This document shows positions 1 to 8,448 of a DNA stretch of 64,000 bases, piece after piece (the first letter of the stretch is position 1; every line of letters starts with the position of its first letter). Where the stretch lies: contig CANLTN010000007.1 of the NCBI GenBank assembly GCA_947494035.1, positions 180,548 through 244,547 on the forward strand, read 5' to 3'. The position numbers were made by a program, and so were the translations under genes. Under the pieces are notes generated by a model. The model made no database searches and was not told where the DNA came from. It was given only the letters and a program-made list of their open reading frames with translations. The stretch is from Pseudovibrio sp947494035. GTDB lineage: Bacteria > Pseudomonadota > Alphaproteobacteria > Rhizobiales > Stappiaceae.

Positions 1-2146
1 GGTCAATGGCTTGTATGGGCTCGCTGATCGGATTGAACTCTTCCTGAAGCTTTCGGATGTAATCCAGTCGTCTTGCAAGGCCTTCTGGCAGATACGGTAT
101 TTCATGAAAGTCTGTTGTCTTGTTCTTTAGCATCAAGAGAGAAAGGACCTTTTGATCTAGCCCGATTTGCATGATCTGCAAAGCGCCGTTTCTCTCTTTG
201 CTGTCTGGATTTACAGGGTTTTCAACGTACTCCACCTTGTCAATGTCAACGGCTTTCCCATCCCCTTGCCCGGAGTCCAACCATCTTGCAGATGAGCTGC
301 GCATGCCAAGGTGAAGGATGCAATCAATGATGGCGGCTTGTAGCGGGTATTGTGCGGTTTTGATGTCGCCGCGTACTCTTGTCTCGTGCTCTATGCTGTT
401 GCCAGACCTATCGCTTAGTAAGCACTCCCGAATGAATGCATAGGGCTCACCATCTTTAGTCTCTCTGGCGTTTTCTTCAATCAGGACCTCAACGATTAGA
501 TCTGGAATGCTTCGGCGGTAGGTGCGCCCTCTTTTCTCTGGAGCTTTCCAATCTATTTTGCTTTGGAAAGGGCAGGCTTTCCCAGTCTGGTTTTTACTCT
601 CCCACAGTAACCACAGTTTTTCTAAAACAGCTAAGGCCTTAAAGTTTATATCATTCTTTTCCAAATGAGCTTTAAGAGTGAAAATGGTACTATCATTGTT
701 ATGGATGTGCCTTGAACGCTCTACGTCATGCCAAGTTTGCGGTGCATCAGGTCCCAGAAGCCATAAAAATCTAAGCCAGTGATGTGCTGAAACAATGTAA
801 TTCCTAAAACTGATGTTTGGTATTGTTGCGATTAGCTCTTCGAGTCCGCAGATCCACTGTTCCAAATATGGAGGGAATTGATCTGGAAAGGGACATCCTG
901 TGTGCCGTTCAAAGGTTGATACCTGAGCTTTTAGCAGGTTTCGGGCTTCATTGTATGGCATCCGGTATATTATGAACGGATCGACTGATTGTGCCCTTGC
1001 TCCGGCTCGCACACTTATGCGCGCTTCGATTTTGTCGCGTTCTCGACCATCGATCTCATAGTGATCAATGCATCCCCTTATGTAAGGGACGATGTTGTGA
1101 TGCGGTAACCAGTCAGCAATGCACGCACGCACCAGATCAAGGCCTTCGAAATCAAACTTCTCAGAGGTTTCATAGTTTGAGCAAGCGAAGATGAGATAGA
1201 TTTCTTTGATTTGGATATCTCTCGCATTCTCAGCTTTGTAAAGCATGCCTATGGAGTGCATTACGCCGCGCAGCTCAGCATGTTTTTCCTTGGGTAGAAA
1301 AACATGCGCTATCTGCCCCGTAAATCTCGGTATTCTGGCGAAGGCCCATGTGGTGTTTGCCGAGCCTTCAAATACTCTTGCAGGCAATTTCCATAAAGTT
1401 TGTGCACCATAGAAAAGGAGGTACATCCATGCCTTTGCTATAGGGGTAAGGCCTCTTTCTTTTCCAGATTGTCTTACTGCAAGAGGTGGCAGGATTTCCG
1501 TATCTAAGTTTGACAACTCTTTCAGCAGAAGTTCAGTTCCTCCATTAGAAAGGGTCCTGATCCTATCTCTAAGCCCTTCAAAGTCAATTTCCAGAAGCCT
1601 AACTGATTTGGATGTTAGTGGCACTTTGGCGTCGATTATAATGTCCTGCATCATTGTGCGGAACTCTTTAGAGGAAAGCCCATTGATTATTTGATTGGCG
1701 GTTGTGCCGTGGCGGTCCTCTCTCAAGCGCTTGGGATATCTCTTTTTTCCTTGCGACGTGAACAGGGGCCATTTGCCCGCCTTGATCAAGTAGTCTCTAT
1801 AAGGCCCGTCCAAGCCTCGGAGATACAGATACTTGAATGCGTTTGTCTGTCCAGAGCTGGAAGGCGTTCCAATTCGCCCTATTAGTTCGTCTGGGATGGT
1901 TCGCTGATCGTTTCTTGACCCCATTCTGTTAATGGGATCTTTCAAAACCTCGCTTAGCGGCTTCGATAAGGTATCCACGATCCCGGAGCGGATGATGCCT
2001 TCAACTTCATCAAGCTTTTCCAGCAGATGAGAAGCAGACAGATCACTCTTTAGCACCGCAACTTCATCTGCCGAGTTGTTGAAGAAGAAACGCTCATCAC
2101 TGGTTGAAACTATTTCTGTACAATCTTTCAATAATTTGAAACGCAT
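1..2146 (-). CDS. gmtZ: Large recombinase-associated protein, GmtZ-like (partial, runs off left edge)
   Basis: An uninterrupted minus-strand frame of at least 715 codons starts with ATG at 2146 and reaches base 1 without a stop, so the C-terminus lies outside the window. It starts 5 bases after the tyrosine recombinase stop, so the two are probably translated as a pair. The visible part is soluble and charged. Near 259-330 it reads HLGMRSSSARWLDSGQGD, resembling the LDSGE-type motif I recall in large integrase-like proteins that travel with GmtY in gamma-mobile-trio elements. I see no separate classical integrase signature. The GmtZ name is family recall plus gene order, not a database result. 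Otherwise it is a large hypothetical protein of a mobile element. Confidence 0.6.
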   Translation of the reverse strand, partial: MRFKLLKDCTEIVSTSDERFFFNNSADEVAVLKSDLSASHLLEKLDEVEGIIRSGIVDTLSKPLSEVLKDPINRMGSRNDQRTIPDELIGRIGTPSSSGQTNAFKYLYLRGLDGPYRDYLIKAGKWPLFTSQGKKRYPKRLREDRHGTTANQIINGLSSKEFRTMMQDIIIDAKVPLTSKSVRLLEIDFEGLRDRIRTLSNGGTELLLKELSNLDTEILPPLAVRQSGKERGLTPIAKAWMYLLFYGAQTLWKLPARVFEGSANTTWAFARIPRFTGQIAHVFLPKEKHAELRGVMHSIGMLYKAENARDIQIKEIYLIFACSNYETSEKFDFEGLDLVRACIADWLPHHNIVPYIRGCIDHYEIDGRERDKIEARISVRAGARAQSVDPFIIYRMPYNEARNLLKAQVSTFERHTGCPFPDQFPPYLEQWICGLEELIATIPNISFRNYIVSAHHWLRFLWLLGPDAPQTWHDVERSRHIHNNDSTIFTLKAHLEKNDINFKALAVLEKLWLLWESKNQTGKACPFQSKIDWKAPEKRGRTYRRSIPDLIVEVLIEENARETKDGEPYAFIRECLLSDRSGNSIEHETRVRGDIKTAQYPLQAAIIDCILHLGMRSSSARWLDSGQGDGKAVDIDKVEYVENPVNPDSKERNGALQIMQIGLDQKVLSLLMLKNKTTDFHEIPYLPEGLARRLDYIRKLQEEFNPISEPIQAID

Positions 2147-2151
2147 AGTAT

Positions 2152-3570
2152 TTAGTCCTGAAACAGTGGATTTTGCCTCTTCTGACTCATGGTCTGGTGA
2201 AATTGCTGCACATTTCTGCCGTACTCATCCTGAGAGTGAATTGAAACATCCCCCCGGATCATTTGGATTTGCTGAGGTGGAAGGCCAAGGACATCTGAGG
2301 CATACCATTTAGCGAAATGCCTGAAACCGTGAAGGTTTCGGCCATTGGTACCAGGCTCAAGTCCTATTCTACGATATGCAGCGCTCAAAGCTTTTGCTAT
2401 GCGGTTGTATTTAACTGGCTCTCCGAAGTTTTCGTCTCGTGCACCTGTATTTACGAATAAGTAAGGGTGCCTTCTGGATGTTCTGTTATGTAAATGGAAT
2501 TTCTGAATTTCGGCTATGCAATCTTCAAAAAGCAAAGCTGCGCCGGGATTTAGCCAGAATGTATCCGTAACTTTTGCTACTCCGATAAGTGTCTTGGCTT
2601 TCCATCCAATTTTATTTTTGTCTCTGTCAGCAAGCATGGTCCGCGGTATGCGATTATAGTGTACTTTCAGATACTGCTCTCGGGTAATGCTTCGTGTGGC
2701 TGTTCCGTTTGTATATGTGCTTTCAGATGGATGGGCCAGTAAGAAGAGAGCCTGCTCATTCGCAGTTGTTGGCCCAAAGAAGTTGGCACGTTCGCTTCCT
2801 GGTAGAACATCGCATTGCCACGCGTGCAAGACTTCACTGATACGGTGCGATCCAAACGCCAAAGCAATCCAGATGGCTTTGAAAGTAACATTTGGCTCGC
2901 TCAAAATCAGAGCAGTCACTTCATCCTCTGTCGGGAAGGGGCGGAACACGGCTTTCGTTGTTGCCGGTCGCGCCCATTGGGGTAATGCGAAACCATCTTC
3001 CCGGATTTCGGCCCAAAACCGCCGGGACTTTCCCAAATGGGCGAAAAAGTCTTTTCGTGCCATTTGGGTATATGTTTCGAGGTGCTTCTTTCTTACGCCA
3101 GAAATTGAGAGTTTAGCATTATCAAAAAGTTTGACGCTTCCATCGCCGTCAAACGATGCCGCCATGTAGCTGAAAAACTCTGTGATGTATTTGAATTCGT
3201 TTCGTGCGTGCTCTTTCTGGACAGGTTTCCAGTGCAGATCGCATAAGGGGTGGTCTTCGTCTAGATCAAGCGTGCCATTAATTCTGAAATCTACATATGT
3301 GAAAATCGTATTTGTTTGTTCTTCAATAGAAAGTTGCTCATCCTCGATAAATAAATTCCAGAAATTGAGAAGTCGTGCAATCGAATCTGCTCTTGCCCTT
3401 AGGGAACGGCCTGTAAGGTTTAGGCTGTAGTCCCGCACATAATTTAGTGCTTCGGTGAAGACACCTCTCTCCGCGATGACAATAACGGGGAGAAAGGAAA
3501 TACCATGAACTCCAGAAACAGGGATCTCAACTACTGTGGCAATCAGATTCATAGCAAATCTCATAATCAC
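2152..3570 (-). CDS. gmtY: Tyrosine recombinase, GmtY-like
   Basis: A 472-residue site-specific recombinase that would cut and rejoin DNA through a tyrosine-DNA intermediate. The C-terminal catalytic domain (about 205-455) shows Arg243 in GSHRISEVL, the box HGFRH (His414, Arg417), a later His443 and the nucleophile Tyr450 in QDEYGR. The N-terminal 200 residues fit the long DNA-binding arm of GmtY-type enzymes, including the early GISFLPVIV segment. The frame opens with GTG at 3570; ATGs at 3564 and 3552 are possible starts. It is followed 5 bases later by the GmtZ-like gene, supporting a two- or three-gene mobile module. Family membership is recalled, not searched; the tyrosine recombinase call itself is secure. 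Confidence 0.8.
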   Translation of the reverse strand: MIMRFAMNLIATVVEIPVSGVHGISFLPVIVIAERGVFTEALNYVRDYSLNLTGRSLRARADSIARLLNFWNLFIEDEQLSIEEQTNTIFTYVDFRINGTLDLDEDHPLCDLHWKPVQKEHARNEFKYITEFFSYMAASFDGDGSVKLFDNAKLSISGVRKKHLETYTQMARKDFFAHLGKSRRFWAEIREDGFALPQWARPATTKAVFRPFPTEDEVTALILSEPNVTFKAIWIALAFGSHRISEVLHAWQCDVLPGSERANFFGPTTANEQALFLLAHPSESTYTNGTATRSITREQYLKVHYNRIPRTMLADRDKNKIGWKAKTLIGVAKVTDTFWLNPGAALLFEDCIAEIQKFHLHNRTSRRHPYLFVNTGARDENFGEPVKYNRIAKALSAAYRRIGLEPGTNGRNLHGFRHFAKWYASDVLGLPPQQIQMIRGDVSIHSQDEYGRNVQQFHQTMSQKRQNPLFQD

Positions 3571-4925
3571 TTTTGTGATAGGGTATTAGAATTGCTCACG
3601 ATGAAAGCACGATAGCTTGTCCACAAAAACCCGTTATTATTTGCGGCACAGCGTTTTCGATTGAATTAGGACCGCCGCGTTCATTGTGTGTGATTTCTTT
3701 TTTGGTATCTTGCTCGTTCTGGCTCGAAAGTTTTCACTCCTAGCTTTACACAGCTCAAGAGCTGCTATTTTGTTTGTTTGAAGAGGTGGGCAGAGTAGAA
3801 CACGGGTTAAATAGGTGATTACGATGCGGATCTCGACTTTAGTATAATAATGTTTGGAGGGTTACGTTGGATGTCCTTGCTAGAAGTCTCCGCTGCAGCC
3901 ATGGTGCCCTGTTTTGTTCGGACTCCATACTTCACTGCTGTTGTCGTGATGGAGAGCGAAAACGCACCTATTTAAGTTGATTGACTTGTAGAATAGGCGT
4001 CGACGATATGCATTCTTTACCCTGAGATAATCACATTGATCTTAAATGCGAATACAAGAACTTATACAACTAAACATTATCTTAGGTGGCGCGGGCGTGT
4101 ACTGCCTTTAGTCGTAGGGTTTTCTTAAGCTGGTTTTAGCAGTTTGTAAGCGTACAGCTTTTGAAAGGAACTGTTTTGTGGCCTGGGATGTTTACACTGA
4201 AACCATTGCTGTGACATCTGCAGTTGTGTGCCATAAATGGAAACTGAGGATTTTCGGGTTGTTTCTAGACACAGAAAATAGCGGTTTTCTGTCGACCAAA
4301 AGCTTGTCCCAAGCGGCAACTTGCTAACTAAGAGGAAGACCCTTTCGGTTAAGCTCTCTGTTGACAGCTATGGAAGCTGGAATGCGGACGGACGATGTTT
4401 GCATGAACGGTCGTACCAAACAAACCATGGGGGTACATCAAAGTTGACCAATGAGACGTTGGCACGGTTCTGCATGGCTTTGGTTGGTTCAAAGGCGAGA
4501 CTTCCGCGATGCAACCAAGCGGCGCATGCAAATACCGTCAAATATTTAGTGCGATGGCGCGTGCTATCATGCCTGATCGTATTGCAAGCCAGCTAAAGAG
4601 TTACATAACTAATCGCAGCCGAAGTCAGCTCTAAAGTCAAGGAGTTTGGGTATTGGCTGAAAAGTTTAAGAGCGGCTATTTAAGCGTTTTCTGAATCTGA
4701 CTAAAGTGATAAACCATGTCCATATTTCATGGCTATCATTGCATGGATGGCAATCGGGTTCAACTGAAACGCTGTCAGGGGACAATGATGACTGCCTAGA
4801 GCAAGGTGTGATTCTGCCTAATCAGAACCCTTAAGATGGCGGCTATTGATCTTGGAAAACTCTGGGAATGTTGGAAAAGGGGCACTGCTATGGAAAGACA
4901 AGCAGTATCGAGTTTGATCAGGCAT
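3571..4925. other. Intergenic stretch without convincing genes
   Basis: About 1.35 kb between the recombinase gene and the decayed IS5 element. Short open frames occur on both strands (for example 4321-4596 plus and 4125-4319 minus), but none has a ribosome-binding site, recognisable domain or coding-like composition. I see no tRNA and no clear attachment site. It may contain the recombination site used by the recombinase at 2152-3570, but no repeat supports that. Confidence 0.5.
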
Positions 4926-4927
4926 TA

Positions 4928-5755
4928 GAGTCCGGACCCATAAAAGTATTTCCGATTTGGATTGAGCTGTGATTCAGGCTCTCCAGCAGGAGAGTATTAT
5001 GTCAGGTTCTCACTTTTGGCTTTCGTAAGAGCAGTTTGATCAGATACAGCCACACCTTCCCACAGACACACGGGGTAAATCTCGTGTGGATGACCGCCAT
5101 GTTATCAGTGGTATTATTCATGTCCTGAAATCCGGGTGGCGTTGGGTTGATGCTCCTGAAATTTATGGCCCCATAAAGACGCTTTACAATCGCTTTGTGC
5201 GCTGGTCTGAAAAAGGTGTTTGGGAAGAGTTGTTTACAGTTTTAGCAAAGGCTGGCGGACCTCCGGCGCATGTCATGATCGACAGTTCGGTGGTTAAAGC
5301 GCACCTCTCTTCTGTTGGCGGAAATGGGGGGAAAGCGCAAGCCATAGGTGGGTCACGTGGTGGCCGGACGACCAAATTCCATGCATTAACTGATGCTGCC
5401 TGCCGTCCCCTTAGTTTTCTGCTTACAGGTGGACAAACGGCAGATTGCGCCGCCGAAAAGCGGTTGCTGGAAGAACTTCCCAAATGCTGCATGCTGCACG
5501 CAGAAAAACCTATGACGGCAATGCTATCCGCAAGCAAATCCAAGAGCAAGGTGCTGTCCCAAACATCCCGCCAAGAGCCAATCGAAAATTGCTTCTCATC
5601 AGTTCTTTATAAGGACCGTAGTGCCATTGAGCGCATGTTTTGCAGGATCAAGGACTTCCGCAGGATCGCAACCAGATATGATCGAAACGCCAGTAACTTC
5701 CTGTCCGTACTCTGCTTAGTAGCTACTATCTGTTACTGGTTACGAGTCTCGTCCC
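4928..5755 (+). mobile_element. Decayed IS5-family (IS427-like) insertion sequence
   Basis: The element is defined by the transposase pseudogene inside it. Near-palindromic end sequences flank it: GAGTCCGGACCC at 4928-4939 and GAGTCTCGTCCC at 5744-5755, which I take as eroded terminal inverted repeats. No target duplication is evident. The right end overlaps the place where the transposase stop codon would normally lie, as is common in compact members of this group. Boundaries are approximate. Confidence 0.55.
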
Positions 5756-5835
5756 TAATCGCTTCGGAAGGTCTAAGCACGATGTTTTTCGGGGTAGTGC
5801 CGTTTTATGAGACGTGCAAAAAGATAAACCATTGA
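4999..5835 (+). pseudogene. IS5-family transposase pseudogene
   Basis: The ancestral start is ATG 4999 behind an AGGAGAG ribosome-binding site, but codon 10 is TAA (5026-5028). The rest is readable from 5086. A one-base loss near 5508 shifts the frame just where the second catalytic aspartate should lie. The other frame still reads YDGNAIRKQI after that point. A loss of about eight bases near 5587 restores the original frame before the SAIERMFCRIKDF region that carries the catalytic glutamate. The first aspartate survives in MIDSSVVKAH. The usual TGA stop has become CGA (5743), adding an unrelated tail to 5835. With the nonsense codon, two compensating indels and a lost stop, the protein cannot be an active DDE transposase. 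Confidence 0.85.
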
Positions 5836-5855
5836 TCCATCAGTACGCAATAGAC

Positions 5856-6344
5856 TTTTTTGCTTGTTTTTCCAAAATTCTTCCGAGAACTAACTACTCT
5901 ACCCCTATCCAAATAACCCATTTTTCTTCAGTACAACGTGAAAGACCTCGAAACCTACGAACTAAACGTACGTTCCCCAGCAGTACTCTAATGGAAGTGA
6001 ACGCTGTACGCATTCTTCAAAGTCGAACCATTCGGAAATCAGATTCGGCAAATGCCTCTTAGATTAATAAATTGCTTGTATCAGACCAGACTTAACATGT
6101 TCTGAAACGATTGAGGTTTGTGCCATGATGATATTTATTAATCCTAGGGTGTAGGCATTTTTGTTATCAAGATCTTACCTCATCGAAGCTTAAATAATAA
6201 ACGTATTTAGTTGAATATGATTAATTAGTTGCACTGAAAGATTAATACTTCTAATCAATGTGTTTTATAAAATAATATTTGAATTAATAATTGAAATTGT
6301 AGTTGATATAGGTATTATCACTTGAAATATTAAGTTTTAAGTGA
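5856..6344. other. AT-rich leader region of the nucleoside operon
   Basis: About 490 bases with no credible gene. The right half (6120-6340) is strikingly rich in A and T compared with the flanks and includes several TTAAT and AATAAT runs. It precedes an eleven-gene operon with no other promoter-sized gap, so it should hold the operon promoter. No regulator gene or obvious operator palindrome is visible. Confidence 0.5.
6291..6318 (+). promoter_or_regulatory. Candidate sigma-70 promoter of the nucleoside operon
   Basis: TTGAAA at 6291-6296 and TATTAT at 6313-6318 are separated by 16 bases, and the -10 box ends 26 bases before the GTG start at 6345. The surrounding sequence is so AT-rich that chance matches are likely, so this is only the best-looking candidate. 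Confidence 0.3.
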
Positions 6345-7148
6345 GTGTTTATTTTGTACCAATTTACGAAGCAGAAAACTAAGCTTGATCTTGTTAGGGA
6401 CCAGCTGCGTAAAGATGATTATGCAGTTGTATCCGCTTTCGATGAGACCCTTTTTGATAGGGCATCTGGTGGTGACAGGCAAACAATTGAAAGCAGCATT
6501 GTTCAAATAGTGCGCGAGCTCGGTATGGGGCAGATATTCGTACCTGACCTATATAAGGAGAATATCGACAAAAATTACACTAATGGCGCTAAATTTAACT
6601 ATGTAGGCGGTCCAGCAATAAATAGCTCTCATCCAGCATTTTCTGTTAGCGATGCGCTGGAAATGCACGTAGATGGGAGTCTAAATGATCCGGGTGAAGT
6701 GAAGTATTCCCTGCTTGGATGTGTGAGTCCTGCGCATGAAGGGGGAGATAATCTTCTTTTTCTAACTTCTCGGCTATTTGAAGACCTTGTGGCAAGTAAT
6801 CGACTTAATCTGAGCCCGATGTTAAATCAGTCGGCATTGCGACGCCACAGCACTGTGTCTAAAGAGAAGCAATACAAAGATGGCCCTGTATTCTTGAGGG
6901 CCAATGGTGGTTATATTAGCAGATACTGCATAACACCCAGAGACGAGTGGAAATTTGAAAGAGTAAAGGGTCTAAGAGAGGCCAAAGTTGATTTCGAAGC
7001 CAGTATAACTAATGCGTATATTAAACGTGTTTCGCTGCGACGTGGTGAAATATTAATAATGAACAATATGCGGATAAGTCATGCGCGAGAGACGTACAAG
7101 AATTCATTAAAGCAAGTGCGGTTCATGATCCGGGCACTGGTAAAATGA
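6345..7148 (+). CDS. TauD/TfdA-family Fe(II)/2-oxoglutarate dioxygenase (LipL-like)
   Basis: A 267-residue non-haem iron oxygenase. The metal triad is visible: His108 and Asp110 in EMHVDGSL, and distal His246 in RISHARETY. A 2-oxoglutarate-binding arginine follows in QVRFMIRALV (Arg259 or Arg263), and EGGDNLLF matches the conserved GGDT-type turn of TauD. By position in a nucleoside-antibiotic operon I infer the LipL role, oxidation of UMP to uridine-5'-aldehyde with loss of phosphate, the entry step to both the glycyluridine and aminoribose halves. The start is GTG 6345 with only a weak ribosome-binding site. The stop overlaps the next gene by four bases (ATGA), so the two are translationally coupled. 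The family is secure; the substrate is inferred from neighbours. Confidence 0.85.
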   Translation: MFILYQFTKQKTKLDLVRDQLRKDDYAVVSAFDETLFDRASGGDRQTIESSIVQIVRELGMGQIFVPDLYKENIDKNYTNGAKFNYVGGPAINSSHPAFSVSDALEMHVDGSLNDPGEVKYSLLGCVSPAHEGGDNLLFLTSRLFEDLVASNRLNLSPMLNQSALRRHSTVSKEKQYKDGPVFLRANGGYISRYCITPRDEWKFERVKGLREAKVDFEASITNAYIKRVSLRRGEILIMNNMRISHARETYKNSLKQVRFMIRALVK

Positions 7149-8440
7149 TTTCTGGCGCGGACCGGCAATTTGCTTCAAACATATTAAGTAATTTTGTCAA
7201 AAGTGGCGAAATATCGGTTGTAGAGACTAGGCACTTTCTTCAGCGCGCGATATTTGGCGACATCACCTCGGAGCAGGTAAGTGCCTTTCTCGCTCTCGTT
7301 GCAGTTAATGGTGTCACCCGGGAAGTGCGATCAGAGATTACCAGATGTTATCTTGGTGATCATGGGGCGAATCTAAGTAGTAGTACTTTTGCGTTTGATA
7401 AACATAGCACTGGTGGGGTGGGTGATAAGATGTCTCTGATCGTCTGTCCGCTTGCGGCGGCGGCCGGTGTGAACGTAACAAAATTATCAGGAACTAGTTT
7501 ATTACATTGCAAAGGTACTATTGATAAACTATCCGCGTTTGATGGATTTAGGCATGTTGATGACATCGAAGAGTTAAGGAAAGAGACTGCAAAATTTGGA
7601 TTTTCTATCGGTAAAGCGGGCCCCACTTTATGCGCTGGAGATAATCTAACATATAGACTCAGAAATGATTGTGGGTCAGCAGCAGTGCCGGATTTAATTG
7701 CTGCGAGCATAATGTCAAAAAAGATGGTTCTAAACCCGAAGGGTTTAGTTCTTGATGTGAAGGTTGGCCCTGGAGGCCTTTTTCAATCCCGCCAACTGGC
7801 ATTTGATACAGCACAAGCAATGCTTGAGATTGCTCAAGATCACAAGATTCCTACTGTGTTGCACCTCACTAGAATGGAAAATCCTTTGGGGAGGTCAATT
7901 GGTGGTAGAATTGAAGTTAATGAAGCCCTTTCTTTCTTAAAAGGTGAACATATCACTTGCGATCTGCATGAGTTGGCAGTCAATCTGGTTGCAAGCCTCC
8001 TAGTCATTGATAGAAAAATTGCTCTGTCCGAAGCGAAAATCATAACAGAGAATATTTGGAGAAGTGGTTTAGCATACGAACTTTTCGTAACTTGGTTAGA
8101 TGCTCGAGGCATAAATCGAGAGCAATGTAAGGTAGAAAACCCTTCGGAAGTAAAGTTCGAGGTGTCTGCCGATGTTTCAGGATGGGTTGCTGCTGTCGAT
8201 GCAAGGGCTCTTGGAGAGCTTAATGCTGGCTTGCATGTAGAGCAAGATGGTAATGTTGGCGATATTTACTTACATAAAACAGTAGGTGATAAAGTTAATG
8301 TTGGAGATATTCTCGTGTCCATAGACAGTAATACGCTTTGCGAGGAGAAATTAACAAATATAATTAGGTGTATTTATTCTATATCTCCAGATGAGCCAGT
8401 TTTAGAGCCAATAGTCATCGATACATTGTTAAATTTTTAG
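7145..8440 (+). CDS. Pyrimidine-nucleoside phosphorylase (DeoA/Pdp family, LipP-like)
   Basis: At 431 residues this has the normal length for thymidine or pyrimidine-nucleoside phosphorylase. The family signature is present around residues 80-130: KHSTGGVGDK for phosphate binding, then SGTSLLH and KGTIDKL where typical enzymes read SGRGLGH and GGTIDKL. The altered SGTSLLHCK segment suggests a shifted substrate. In the operon it fits LipP, which phosphorolyses 5'-amino-5'-deoxyuridine to uracil and 5-amino-5-deoxyribose-1-phosphate. Ordinary salvage is a weaker alternative because the neighbours are all biosynthetic. Its start overlaps the oxygenase stop, and the next gene begins 8 bases after its own stop. 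Confidence 0.88.
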   Translation: MISGADRQFASNILSNFVKSGEISVVETRHFLQRAIFGDITSEQVSAFLALVAVNGVTREVRSEITRCYLGDHGANLSSSTFAFDKHSTGGVGDKMSLIVCPLAAAAGVNVTKLSGTSLLHCKGTIDKLSAFDGFRHVDDIEELRKETAKFGFSIGKAGPTLCAGDNLTYRLRNDCGSAAVPDLIAASIMSKKMVLNPKGLVLDVKVGPGGLFQSRQLAFDTAQAMLEIAQDHKIPTVLHLTRMENPLGRSIGGRIEVNEALSFLKGEHITCDLHELAVNLVASLLVIDRKIALSEAKIITENIWRSGLAYELFVTWLDARGINREQCKVENPSEVKFEVSADVSGWVAAVDARALGELNAGLHVEQDGNVGDIYLHKTVGDKVNVGDILVSIDSNTLCEEKLTNIIRCIYSISPDEPVLEPIVIDTLLNF

Positions 8441-8448
8441 GTTAAAGT

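Noticed and set aside
4321..4596. 91-codon open frame in the left intergenic region
   Set aside because: It lacks a ribosome-binding site, its composition is not coding-like, and it overlaps an opposite-strand frame of similar quality.
5814..6062. 82-codon frame after the decayed IS5 element
   Set aside because: It runs over the degraded element tail, has no ribosome-binding site and no recognisable sequence.
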